From: Lysobacterales bacterium
Lineage (GTDB): Bacteria; Pseudomonadota; Gammaproteobacteria; Xanthomonadales; SZUA-36
Reading direction: 5' to 3'
NCBI GenBank assembly: GCA_026196445.1
Contig: JAPHTE010000449.1
Location: 1 to 6,671 of the forward strand
Length of the DNA stretch: 6,671 nucleotides
Position 1 is the stretch's first letter. Every line of letters starts with the position of its first letter. A model generated the notes under the pieces. It was given only the letters and a program-made list of their open reading frames with translations, was not told the origin of the DNA and ran no database searches. Shown here one piece after another: positions 1-4,674 of the stretch. Both the position numbers and the translations under genes were made by a program.

Positions 1-109
1 GCAGCATGTGCCGATCCTGATCAGCGATCAGATGATCGGGCATAAACTCGGTGAATTTGCGCAGACCCGGACCTTCAGAGGGCATTCCGGCGACCGCAAG
101 ACCAATTAG
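1..109 (+). CDS. rpsS: 30S ribosomal protein S19, C-terminal part (cut by window start)
   Basis: Only the last 35 codons are present, read from base 2 to the TAG at 107-109. S19 sits in the head of the small subunit, pairs with S13 and takes part in the A-site finger bridge. The visible part begins QHVPILISDQMIGHKLGEF and continues with TRTFRGHSGDRKTN. It aligns without gaps to E. coli S19 from about residue 57, including the hallmark GHKLGEFA block and the TRT(F/Y)RGH block. E. coli S19 is 92 residues, so the C-terminus here is of near-normal length with a shorter basic tail. It lies directly before rplV, as in the S10 operon. The segment 11-39 forms a notable inverted repeat, listed separately. 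Confidence 0.97.
   Translation, partial: QHVPILISDQMIGHKLGEFAQTRTFRGHSGDRKTN
11..39 (+). repeat. Hairpin with four GATC sites inside the rpsS coding sequence
   Basis: CCGATC (11-16) is the exact reverse complement of GATCGG (34-39), and CTGATC (17-22) is the exact reverse complement of GATCAG (26-31). Together they make a 12-bp stem with a 3-nt AGC loop (23-25) and a 2-nt AT bulge (32-33). The four GATC tetramers start at 13, 19, 26 and 34. This is seen directly in the sequence; any function in mRNA folding or Dam methylation is inference. No T-run follows, so it is not an intrinsic terminator. It may be a by-product of repeated ATC/GAT codons. Confidence 0.55.
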
Positions 110-117
110 GTGTAGCT

Positions 118-453
118 ATGAATGCAACAGCAAAATTGAGAGGCGCACGTATTTCAGCACAAAAGGTCCGCCTCGTAGCAGACCAGGTACGTGGCATGCC
201 GGTTGAGAAAGCCGAGCAATTGTTGGCTTTCAGCACCAAGAAGGCTGCGCACATTGTCAAGAAAGTACTGCTTTCCGCGGTCGCCAATGCGGAGCACAAC
301 GACGGTGCGGACATCGATGAGTTGAGTGTCGCCAGCATCATGGTTGATGAGGGTCCGACGCTGAAGCGGGGCAGGGCGCGTGCCAAGGGCCGCGGTACAC
401 GGATTTTGAAACGGACCAGTCACATCACGTTGACTGTGGCCGATAACAAATAG
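118..453 (+). CDS. rplV: 50S ribosomal protein L22
   Basis: The 111-residue product matches E. coli L22 (110 residues) with unbroken numbering. L22 binds all domains of 23S rRNA, and its extended beta-hairpin lines the narrowest part of the nascent-peptide exit tunnel. Clear blocks are SAQKVRLVAD (13-22), the NAEHNDGADID block (57-67), VDEGP (76-80) and the RILKRTSHIT segment (95-104). The hairpin tip at 82-93 reads LKRGRARAKGRG, where E. coli has MKRIMPRAKGRA; residue 93 is Gly rather than Ala. The start is ATG 118, with an AGGTG motif at 108-112 that overlaps the rpsS stop codon, an 8-nt gap from rpsS and good spacing. Translation is probably coupled to rpsS. Confidence 0.99.
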   Translation: MNATAKLRGARISAQKVRLVADQVRGMPVEKAEQLLAFSTKKAAHIVKKVLLSAVANAEHNDGADIDELSVASIMVDEGPTLKRGRARAKGRGTRILKRTSHITLTVADNK

Positions 454-468
454 ACCAGGACAAATATT

Positions 469-1146
469 ATGGGTCAAAAGGTACATCCAATCGGCATCCG
501 CCTGGGTATTTCCAAAGACTGGAACTCAACCTGGTACGCCGAACGTGGCGAATACGCTGAAATGTTGAATACGGATATCGCAGTCAGGGAATACCTGCAC
601 AAGCGCCTGGAACAGGCTGCGGTCAGCCGCATACAGATCGAAAGGCCGGCCAAGACTGCCCGCATCACCATTCACACCGCGCGTCCGGGAATCGTGATAG
701 GCAAGAAAGGTGAGGATATCGAGCGTCTGCGCCGTGAAGTCACTGAGCGCATGGGGGTCCCGACACACATTTCCGTGGCCGAGATTCGCAAGCCGGAGCT
801 GGATGCGCAGCTGGTTGCCGAGGGCATCGCCCAGCAACTGGAACGACGTATCATGTTCCGCCGCGCAATGAAGCGGGCAGTCGGTAACTCGATGCGTCTT
901 GGCGCCCTGGGTATCAAGGTGAAAATATCTGGCCGTTTGAACGGTGCGGATATCGCCCGCAGCGAGTGGTATCGCGAAGGCCAGGTGCCCTTGCACACCC
1001 TGCGCGCGGACGTGGACTACGGGGTAGTCGAGGCCGGTACGACTTACGGCATCCTCGGTGTCAAGGTATGGATCTACAAGGGCGAAGTTTTCGACCTGTA
1101 TGCAGCCAAGCCTGAGCAGACCGGCGGTAATAAAGGCGTCAACTAG
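469..1146 (+). CDS. rpsC: 30S ribosomal protein S3
   Basis: The 225-residue product is S3 (E. coli 233), part of the small-subunit head at the mRNA entry tunnel. It opens with MGQKVHPIGIRLGI. A type II KH RNA-binding domain carries the GxxG loop as GKKG at 78-81 within ARPGIVIGKKGEDI. The residues linked to mRNA helicase activity in E. coli, R131, R132 and K135, are present at the same positions in MFRRAMKRAV. The C-terminal domain block SEWYREGQVPLHTLRADVDY (165-184) is intact. The C-terminal tail after WIYKGEVFDLY is about 8 residues shorter and less basic than in E. coli. ATG 469 is preceded by AGGA at 457-460. The gap from rplV is 15 nt. Confidence 0.99.
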   Translation: MGQKVHPIGIRLGISKDWNSTWYAERGEYAEMLNTDIAVREYLHKRLEQAAVSRIQIERPAKTARITIHTARPGIVIGKKGEDIERLRREVTERMGVPTHISVAEIRKPELDAQLVAEGIAQQLERRIMFRRAMKRAVGNSMRLGALGIKVKISGRLNGADIARSEWYREGQVPLHTLRADVDYGVVEAGTTYGILGVKVWIYKGEVFDLYAAKPEQTGGNKGVN

Positions 1147-1149
1147 GAG
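1145..1149 (+). promoter_or_regulatory. Shine-Dalgarno fixing the rplP start at 1157
   Basis: AGGAG lies 7 nt before ATG 1157 and shares bases with the rpsC stop codon TAG (1144-1146). An in-frame upstream start at 1058 would lie deep inside rpsC and add 33 residues with no L16 counterpart. The 1157 start gives the canonical MLQPKRTKFRK N-terminus, so the short form is the real one. Confidence 0.85.
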
Positions 1150-1156
1150 ACTGGCA

Positions 1157-1570
1157 ATGTTGCAGCCAAAACGAACAAAATTCAGAAAACAGATGAAGGG
1201 GCGTAACCGCGGTATGGCCCAGGTGGGTAACCGTGTCAGCTTCGGCGAGTTTGGCCTCAAGGCTACGACCCACGGTTTCGTGACCGCCCGCCAGATAGAA
1301 TCGGCGCGCCGGGCGATTACCCGTTATGTAAAACGTGGTGGCAAGTTGTGGATTCGCGTATTTCCGGACAAGCCGATTACCAAGAAACCTGTAGAAGTTC
1401 GTATGGGTAAGGGTAAGGGCAACGTTGAATACTGGGTAGCCCCGGTACAGCCCGGTCGTGTGCTCTATGAAATCCAGGGTGTTTCAGAGGAGGCGGCCCG
1501 TGAGGCGTTCCGCCTGGCTGCTGCCAAGTTGGCGGTCAGGACCACCTTTGTTTCCAGGTCGGTGATGTGA
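1157..1570 (+). CDS. rplP: 50S ribosomal protein L16
   Basis: The 137-residue product is L16 (E. coli 136), which sits near the peptidyl-transferase centre, helps position A-site tRNA and organises 23S rRNA late in assembly. It begins MLQPKRTKFRKQMKGRNRG. It keeps the RVFPDKPIT block (66-75), the RMGKGKGNVEYWVA block (82-95) and the C-terminal FRLAAAKL motif (118-125). Arg82 here corresponds to E. coli Arg81, the residue hydroxylated by the oxygenase RoxA/YcfD, so the target side chain is kept; whether this organism has the enzyme cannot be seen. One extra residue relative to E. coli lies near residues 23-26. The stop TGA (1568-1570) overlaps the rpmC ATG by one base. Confidence 0.99.
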   Translation: MLQPKRTKFRKQMKGRNRGMAQVGNRVSFGEFGLKATTHGFVTARQIESARRAITRYVKRGGKLWIRVFPDKPITKKPVEVRMGKGKGNVEYWVAPVQPGRVLYEIQGVSEEAAREAFRLAAAKLAVRTTFVSRSVM

Positions 1571-1572
1571 TG
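1556..1572 (+). promoter_or_regulatory. rplP/rpmC stop-start overlap with two possible rpmC starts
   Basis: AGGT at 1556-1559 is followed by GTG 1567 and ATG 1570 in the same rpmC frame, and the rplP stop TGA occupies 1568-1570. The motif lies 7 nt from the GTG and 10 nt from the ATG. ATG 1570 gives an N-terminus of the same length as E. coli L29 up to the conserved VGEL/VEEL point, so it is preferred; the GTG would add one Met. The TGATG overlap favours termination-reinitiation by the same ribosome (inference). Confidence 0.6.
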
Positions 1573-1773
1573 AACGTAAATGAAATGAAAGGCAAGACGG
1601 TAGGTGAGTTGAACGACGAGCTGAAGGGCCTGTTGCAAGAGCAATTCAACCTGAGAATGCAAAAAGGAACGGGTCAGATGACCAATGTCAACGAATTGCG
1701 TCGTGTACGTCGTGATATCGCACGGATCAAGACCATCATGACTCAGAAATCAAGTGAAGGTAACGCGGCATGA
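1570..1773 (+). CDS. rpmC: 50S ribosomal protein L29
   Basis: The 67-residue product is L29 (E. coli 63), a two-helix protein at the exit-tunnel rim next to L23, near the docking site for trigger factor and SRP. The first helix contains EQFNLRMQ (24-31), a strong family marker. The signature at 44-55 reads RRVRRDIARIKT. The extra residues are in a polar C-terminal tail (QKSSEGNAA). ATG 1570 overlaps the rplP stop by one base, and a GTG one codon upstream is an alternative start. The 3' end overlaps the rpsQ start by four bases (ATGA), so L16, L29 and S17 are probably translated as a coupled set. Confidence 0.98.
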   Translation: MNVNEMKGKTVGELNDELKGLLQEQFNLRMQKGTGQMTNVNELRRVRRDIARIKTIMTQKSSEGNAA

Positions 1774-2030
1774 CTACTACACAGGAAATCAAGCGCACCC
1801 AGACTGGCCGGGTGGTCAGCAACAAAATGAACAAGAGCGTAACCGTGTTGCTGGAACGCCAGATCAAGCATCCCTTGTACGGCAAATATATTAAACGCTC
1901 CACCAAGGTCCACGCACACGACGAGGACAACAGTTGTGGAGAAGGCGATAAGGTCATGATCGTTGAGTGCCGCCCTCTTTCCAAGTCGAAGAGCTGGCGG
2001 GTCGTCGAGATTTTGGAGAAGGCTCAATAG
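1770..2030 (+). CDS. rpsQ: 30S ribosomal protein S17
   Basis: The 86-residue product is S17 (E. coli 84), a primary 16S rRNA-binding protein with an OB fold that helps start assembly of the 5' domain. Family blocks are GRVVSNKMNKSV (13-24), KHPLYGKYIKRSTK (33-46), HAHDE (48-52) and the signature ECRPLSKSKSWRVVE (66-80). The N-terminus is a few residues longer than in E. coli. ATG 1770 overlaps the rpmC stop in an ATGA junction, with GAAGG at 1756-1760 inside rpmC as the Shine-Dalgarno. In E. coli this is the last gene of the S10 operon; here the next gene starts only 33 nt later. Confidence 0.99.
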   Translation: MTTTQEIKRTQTGRVVSNKMNKSVTVLLERQIKHPLYGKYIKRSTKVHAHDEDNSCGEGDKVMIVECRPLSKSKSWRVVEILEKAQ

Positions 2031-2063
2031 CCTGATCATCGGTTAAAACCGGAGAACACGAAT
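2031..2063 (+). other. S10/spc operon junction, 33 nt
   Basis: This spacer separates rpsQ from rplN, the classic S10/spc boundary. It holds a small inverted repeat, CGGT (2040-2043) and ACCG (2048-2051) around a TAAA loop, and the rplN Shine-Dalgarno GGAG at 2051-2054. There is no GC-rich stem followed by a T-run, so I see no intrinsic terminator. I see no convincing -35/-10 pair in the spacer or the end of rpsQ. Read-through from S10 into spc is therefore likely (inference). Confidence 0.6.
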
Positions 2064-2432
2064 ATGATTCAGATGCAGTCCATGCTGACAGCCGCAGACA
2101 ACAGCGGTGCACGCCGGGTGATGTGTATCAAGGTGCTGGGCGGTTCCAAGCGGCGCTATGCGCGCATTGGTGACATCATCAAGGTGTCCATCAAGGACGC
2201 AATCCCGCGCGGCAAGGTCAAGAAAGGCGAAATTTACAATGCCGTTGTCGTACGCACCAAGAGTGGTGTACGCCGTAACGATGGCTCCCTGATCCGGTTT
2301 GACGGCAATGCTGCGGTCTTGCTGAATCCAAAACTGGAGCCGATCGGTACCCGTATTTTTGGCCCCGTCACGCGTGAGCTGCGCTCTGAGCGGTTTATGA
2401 AGATAGTCTCGCTGGCACCAGAAGTGCTCTAG
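2064..2432 (+). CDS. rplN: 50S ribosomal protein L14
   Basis: The 122-residue product is L14 (E. coli 123), located at the subunit interface, where it contacts 16S rRNA in an intersubunit bridge and is the binding platform for the silencing factor RsfS. Conserved blocks are ADNSGARRVMCIKVLGGS (11-28), the AIPRGKVKKG block (46-55), VVVRTK (61-66), RFDGNAAVLL (78-87) and GTRIFGPVTRELR (95-107). The C-terminus SLAPEVL is identical to that of E. coli. One residue is missing near position 89, before EPIGTR. ATG 2064 is preceded by GGAG at 2051-2054. It is the first gene of the spc group and lies 16 nt before rplX. Confidence 0.99.
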   Translation: MIQMQSMLTAADNSGARRVMCIKVLGGSKRRYARIGDIIKVSIKDAIPRGKVKKGEIYNAVVVRTKSGVRRNDGSLIRFDGNAAVLLNPKLEPIGTRIFGPVTRELRSERFMKIVSLAPEVL

Positions 2433-2448
2433 GCGGGAGGAGTAACAG

Positions 2449-2766
2449 ATGAAACGTATACATAAAGGCGATGAAGTGATCGTCACTACGGGCCGCAGCA
2501 AAGGGATGCGGGGTCACGTACTCCAGATCCTGGATAAAGAGCGCTTGCTGGTGGAAAACGTAAACATGGTCAAGCGTCACACCAAGCCGGATCCGGGCCG
2601 TAACAAGCCAGGCGGCATCGTGGAGAAGGAGGGCCCGGTGCACGCCTCCAACGTGGCTTTGTACAACCCGGCGACCGGTAAAGCAGACCGGGTCGGTTTC
2701 AAATCGCTGGAAGATGGCAGCAAAGTACGCATTTTCCGGTCAACCGGTGAAGCGGTGGATATCTAG
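2449..2766 (+). CDS. rplX: 50S ribosomal protein L24
   Basis: The 105-residue product is L24 (E. coli 104), one of two assembly-initiator proteins that bind the 5' end of 23S rRNA; it also lies close to the tunnel exit. An N-terminal KOW motif spans about residues 5-31 (KGDEVIVTTGRSKGMRGHV). It is followed by the GGIVEKE block (55-61), SNVALYNPATGKADRVGF (67-84) and a C-terminal strand KVRIF (92-96). The Shine-Dalgarno GGGAGGAG at 2435-2442, 6 nt before the ATG, is the strongest in the window and fixes the start. The N-terminus is slightly shorter than in E. coli. It lies 11 nt before rplE. Confidence 0.99.
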   Translation: MKRIHKGDEVIVTTGRSKGMRGHVLQILDKERLLVENVNMVKRHTKPDPGRNKPGGIVEKEGPVHASNVALYNPATGKADRVGFKSLEDGSKVRIFRSTGEAVDI

Positions 2767-2777
2767 GGATCAGTAAG

Positions 2778-3323
2778 ATGGCCAGACTACAAACACATTA
2801 CAAAGAAAAACTCGTTCCCCAGTTGATGGAATCCCTCGAGCTGAAGAACGTGATGGAAGTTCCGAAAATCACCAAGATCACGCTGAACATGGGCGTAGGC
2901 GAGGCGGTAACCGACAAGAAAGTCATGGCTGCCGCAACCGGTGACATGGAAGTGATTTCCGGGCAAAAGCCGATCGTCATTAACGCACGCAAATCAGTGG
3001 CCACGTTCAAGATTCGCGATGGCTGGCCGGTTGGCTGCAAAGTGACGCTGCGGCGTGAGCGCATGTATGAGTTCCTGGATCGACTGGTAAACATCTCGAT
3101 TCCACGTATCCGGGACTTCCGTGGGCTGAACCCCAAGTCATTTGACGGTCGCGGCAACTACAGTTTCGGTGTTACCGAGCAAATCATGTTTCCCGAGATC
3201 GATTTTGACAAGATTGACGCGATGCGTGGTATGGACATCACCATCACCACCACCGCGAGAAACGACAAGGAAGGTCTGGCGCTGCTCAAGGCGTTCGACT
3301 TCCCCTTCAAGAGCAGAAAGTAA
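2778..3323 (+). CDS. rplE: 50S ribosomal protein L5
   Basis: The 181-residue product is L5 (E. coli 179), which binds 5S rRNA with L18 and L25 in the central protuberance and contacts P-site tRNA. Family blocks are ITLNMGVGEA (34-43), ISGQKP (60-65), ARKSVATFKIR (70-80), GCKVTLRRERM (86-96), PRIRDFRGL (109-117), SFDGRGNYSFGVTEQI (121-136), FPEID (138-142) and MDITITTTA (152-160). The end KAFDFPFKSRK matches the family. AGGGA at 2765-2769 overlaps the rplX stop and sits 8 nt before ATG 2778. In E. coli, S8 represses the spc operon by binding mRNA around the start of this gene; the E. coli apical pairing is not apparent here. Confidence 0.99.
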   Translation: MARLQTHYKEKLVPQLMESLELKNVMEVPKITKITLNMGVGEAVTDKKVMAAATGDMEVISGQKPIVINARKSVATFKIRDGWPVGCKVTLRRERMYEFLDRLVNISIPRIRDFRGLNPKSFDGRGNYSFGVTEQIMFPEIDFDKIDAMRGMDITITTTARNDKEGLALLKAFDFPFKSRK

Positions 3324-3335
3324 GGATCTGAGCAG

Positions 3336-3641
3336 ATGGCAAAAGTATCCATGATCAATCGCGAGAAGCGGCGCAGCAAGCTGGTTGCAAAGTATGCCAA
3401 CAAGCGTGCCGAACTCAAGGCGATCATCGCGAACCCGGAAGTCGGGTTTGAAGAGAAACAGCAGGCGATGTTTTCGCTGCAGAAGTTACCGCGGGACTCC
3501 AGCCCGGTCAGGCAGCGCAACCGTTGTGAAGTTACAGGGCGCCCACGCGGTTTTTACCGCAAGTTTGGCCTGTCCCGTAACAAGCTGCGCGAAGCGACCA
3601 TGCGTGGTGATGTGCCAGGGCTGAGAAAGGCCAGCTGGTAA
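3336..3641 (+). CDS. rpsN: 30S ribosomal protein S14, zinc-free long form
   Basis: The 101-residue product has exactly the length of E. coli S14, a late-binding protein of the small-subunit head beside S3 and S10. It starts MAKVSMINREKRR and ends PGLRKASW. The core is LPRDSSPVRQRNRCEVTGRP (51-70), followed by RGFYRKFGLSRNKLRE (71-86). Only one cysteine (C64) is present and there is no CxxC pair, so this is the C-minus type that does not bind zinc; such genomes may carry a zinc-type paralogue elsewhere, not visible here. AAGGA at 3322-3326 overlaps the rplE stop and lies 9 nt before the ATG. A 52-nt spacer follows, the longest in the window. Confidence 0.99.
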   Translation: MAKVSMINREKRRSKLVAKYANKRAELKAIIANPEVGFEEKQQAMFSLQKLPRDSSPVRQRNRCEVTGRPRGFYRKFGLSRNKLREATMRGDVPGLRKASW

Positions 3642-3657
3642 GAGAAACGAGCTGGTT
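3629..3657 (+). repeat. Hairpin over the rpsN stop codon, in the longest spacer
   Basis: CCAGCT (3631-3636) is the exact reverse complement of AGCTGG (3650-3655), with a 13-nt loop containing the rpsN stop TAA (3639-3641); two G-U pairs could extend the base to 3629/3657. No T-run follows, so it is not a terminator. The rest of the spacer (to 3693) is A/T-rich and holds the rpsH Shine-Dalgarno AAGGT at 3681-3685. The hairpin could stabilise or mark a processing point in the message (inference), or be chance. Confidence 0.35.
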
Positions 3658-3693
3658 GTGACCCGGCGCTATTGAAATATAAGGTATTTAATC

Positions 3694-4089
3694 ATGAGTA
3701 TGAGTGATCCGATTTCCGACATGCTGACACGCATCAGGAATGCGCAGTCAACCAACAAGGTGACAGTGAGCATGCCGAATTCGAAAGTCAAAGTGGGTAT
3801 CGCCTCGGTATTGAAAGACGAGGGTTACATCAATGACTTTCGCGTGAACGAGAACGACGGCAAGCCAGAGCTTGAAATAACGTTGAAGTACTTTGAAGGC
3901 CGTGGCGTCATCGACAGTCTGAAACGCGCCAGCCGCCCGGGTCTGCGTATATATCGTGGCAAGGACGAGCTGCCGCGCGTCATGGACGGCCTGGGTATTG
4001 CCATCATCAGCACTTCCGGCGGTTTCATGACCGACGCGGCCGCGCGCGCTGCCGGTCACGGCGGCGAAGTCGTCTGTTACGTGGTTTAG
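3694..4089 (+). CDS. rpsH: 30S ribosomal protein S8
   Basis: The 131-residue product is S8 (E. coli 130), a primary binder of the central domain of 16S rRNA (helix 21) and, in E. coli, the translational repressor of the spc operon. It begins MSMSDPISDMLTRIRNAQ. It keeps the MPNSKVKVGIASVL block (28-40), LKYFEG (64-69), SRPGLRIYRGKDELP (80-94) and the C-terminal RNA-binding motif GIAIISTSGGFMTDAAAR (101-118), where the ST(S) core (106-108) contacts rRNA. Because the RNA-contact residues are kept, autoregulation by S8 is plausible, though its mRNA target here is unproven. ATG 3694 follows AAGGT at 3681-3685; the ATG at 3700 is less likely because E. coli S8 also starts MSM. Confidence 0.99.
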   Translation: MSMSDPISDMLTRIRNAQSTNKVTVSMPNSKVKVGIASVLKDEGYINDFRVNENDGKPELEITLKYFEGRGVIDSLKRASRPGLRIYRGKDELPRVMDGLGIAIISTSGGFMTDAAARAAGHGGEVVCYVV

Positions 4090-4109
4090 GGCACCTTGAG
4101 GAGTATCAC

Positions 4110-4643
4110 ATGTCACGCGTAGCCAATAATCCAATCAAGCTGCCCAAGGGCGTTGATCTCAAAATCAACGGCTCGCAGTTAAACGTCAAGGGTCCCAAGG
4201 GCAACCTGGACCTGGTTTTGCACAGGAACGTCAGCCTGGCGGAAACTGACAACGAAGGTGAATTCCTGGTAACGGCGGAAGATGACAAGGCCGTTGCGAT
4301 GGCCGGTACTTACAGGGCGCTGGTCAACAACATGGTCGTCGGCGTCTCAGAAGGTTTTGAAAAGAAACTGCAGTTGGTTGGCGTTGGTTTCCGCGCAAAC
4401 CTCCAGGGCAGCAAGCTGAACCTGGCACTGGGTTTTTCCCACCCGGTTGAATACGCTGCCCCTGAGGGCATTACGCTGGCAACACCTTCACAGACCGAGA
4501 TCGTGGTCAGCGGCTGCGACAAGCAGCAGGTTGGCCAGGTTGCCTCGGAGATTCGTGCATACCGTCCGCCGGAACCTTACAAGGGCAAAGGCGTGCGTTA
4601 CGCGGATGAACGTGTAGTCAGGAAGGAAGCCAAGAAGGCCTAA
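4110..4643 (+). CDS. rplF: 50S ribosomal protein L6
   Basis: The 177-residue product is exactly the length of E. coli L6. It has two repeated alpha/beta domains and sits near the sarcin-ricin loop and the factor-binding site at the base of the L7/L12 stalk. It starts MSRVANNPIKLPKGVDLKIN. The GFEKKLQLVGVGFRA block (82-96) marks the start of the second domain, followed by LGFSHPVEY (107-115). The C-terminal signature PEPYKGKGVRYADE (154-167) is essentially invariant in bacteria. GAGGAG at 4098-4103, 6 nt before the ATG, is a strong Shine-Dalgarno. It follows rpsH by 20 nt. A hairpin covers the stop codon. Confidence 0.99.
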   Translation: MSRVANNPIKLPKGVDLKINGSQLNVKGPKGNLDLVLHRNVSLAETDNEGEFLVTAEDDKAVAMAGTYRALVNNMVVGVSEGFEKKLQLVGVGFRANLQGSKLNLALGFSHPVEYAAPEGITLATPSQTEIVVSGCDKQQVGQVASEIRAYRPPEPYKGKGVRYADERVVRKEAKKA

Positions 4644-4656
4644 GTCCGGCCGGCTT
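4627..4656 (+). repeat. Two-part hairpin over the rplF stop codon
   Basis: GGCC at 4637-4640 can pair with GGCC at 4648-4651 around a 7-nt loop holding the TAA stop (4641-4643). The outer AAGCC (4627-4631) can pair with GGCTT (4652-4656), leaving a 5-nt bulge on the 5' side. The 3' arm includes the perfect palindrome CCGGCCGG (4646-4653). No T-run follows; the next bases lead straight into the rplR Shine-Dalgarno. It is most likely a local mRNA structure, not a terminator. Confidence 0.35.
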
Positions 4657-4674
4657 GCTTAAGAGGAACGAGTA

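Noticed and set aside
1058..1156. Longer form of rplP starting inside rpsC
   Set aside because: The extra 33 residues have no L16 counterpart and would overlap rpsC by 89 bases; AGGAG before ATG 1157 and the MLQPKRTKFRK N-terminus settle the start.
526..1260. A 244-codon open frame on the - strand opposite rpsC and the start of rplP
   Set aside because: It lies opposite two certain ribosomal-protein genes; its translation resembles no family I recognise, and it crosses a gene boundary. It is an antisense shadow of codon bias.
3656..3683. Promoter-like pair TTGTGA (3656-3661) and TATAAG (3678-3683), spacing 16 nt, before rpsH
   Set aside because: Transcription would start about 4 nt before the rpsH ATG and omit its Shine-Dalgarno, so it is unlikely to drive rpsH; the -35 is also weak.
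4035..4049. GC-only tract including a NotI-type palindrome in rpsH
   Set aside because: It is explained by alanine and arginine codons in the conserved S8 TDAAARAA segment.
3629..4656. The rpsN and rplF stop-codon hairpins considered as intrinsic terminators
   Set aside because: Neither is followed by a T-run and both lie just before the Shine-Dalgarno of the next operon gene.
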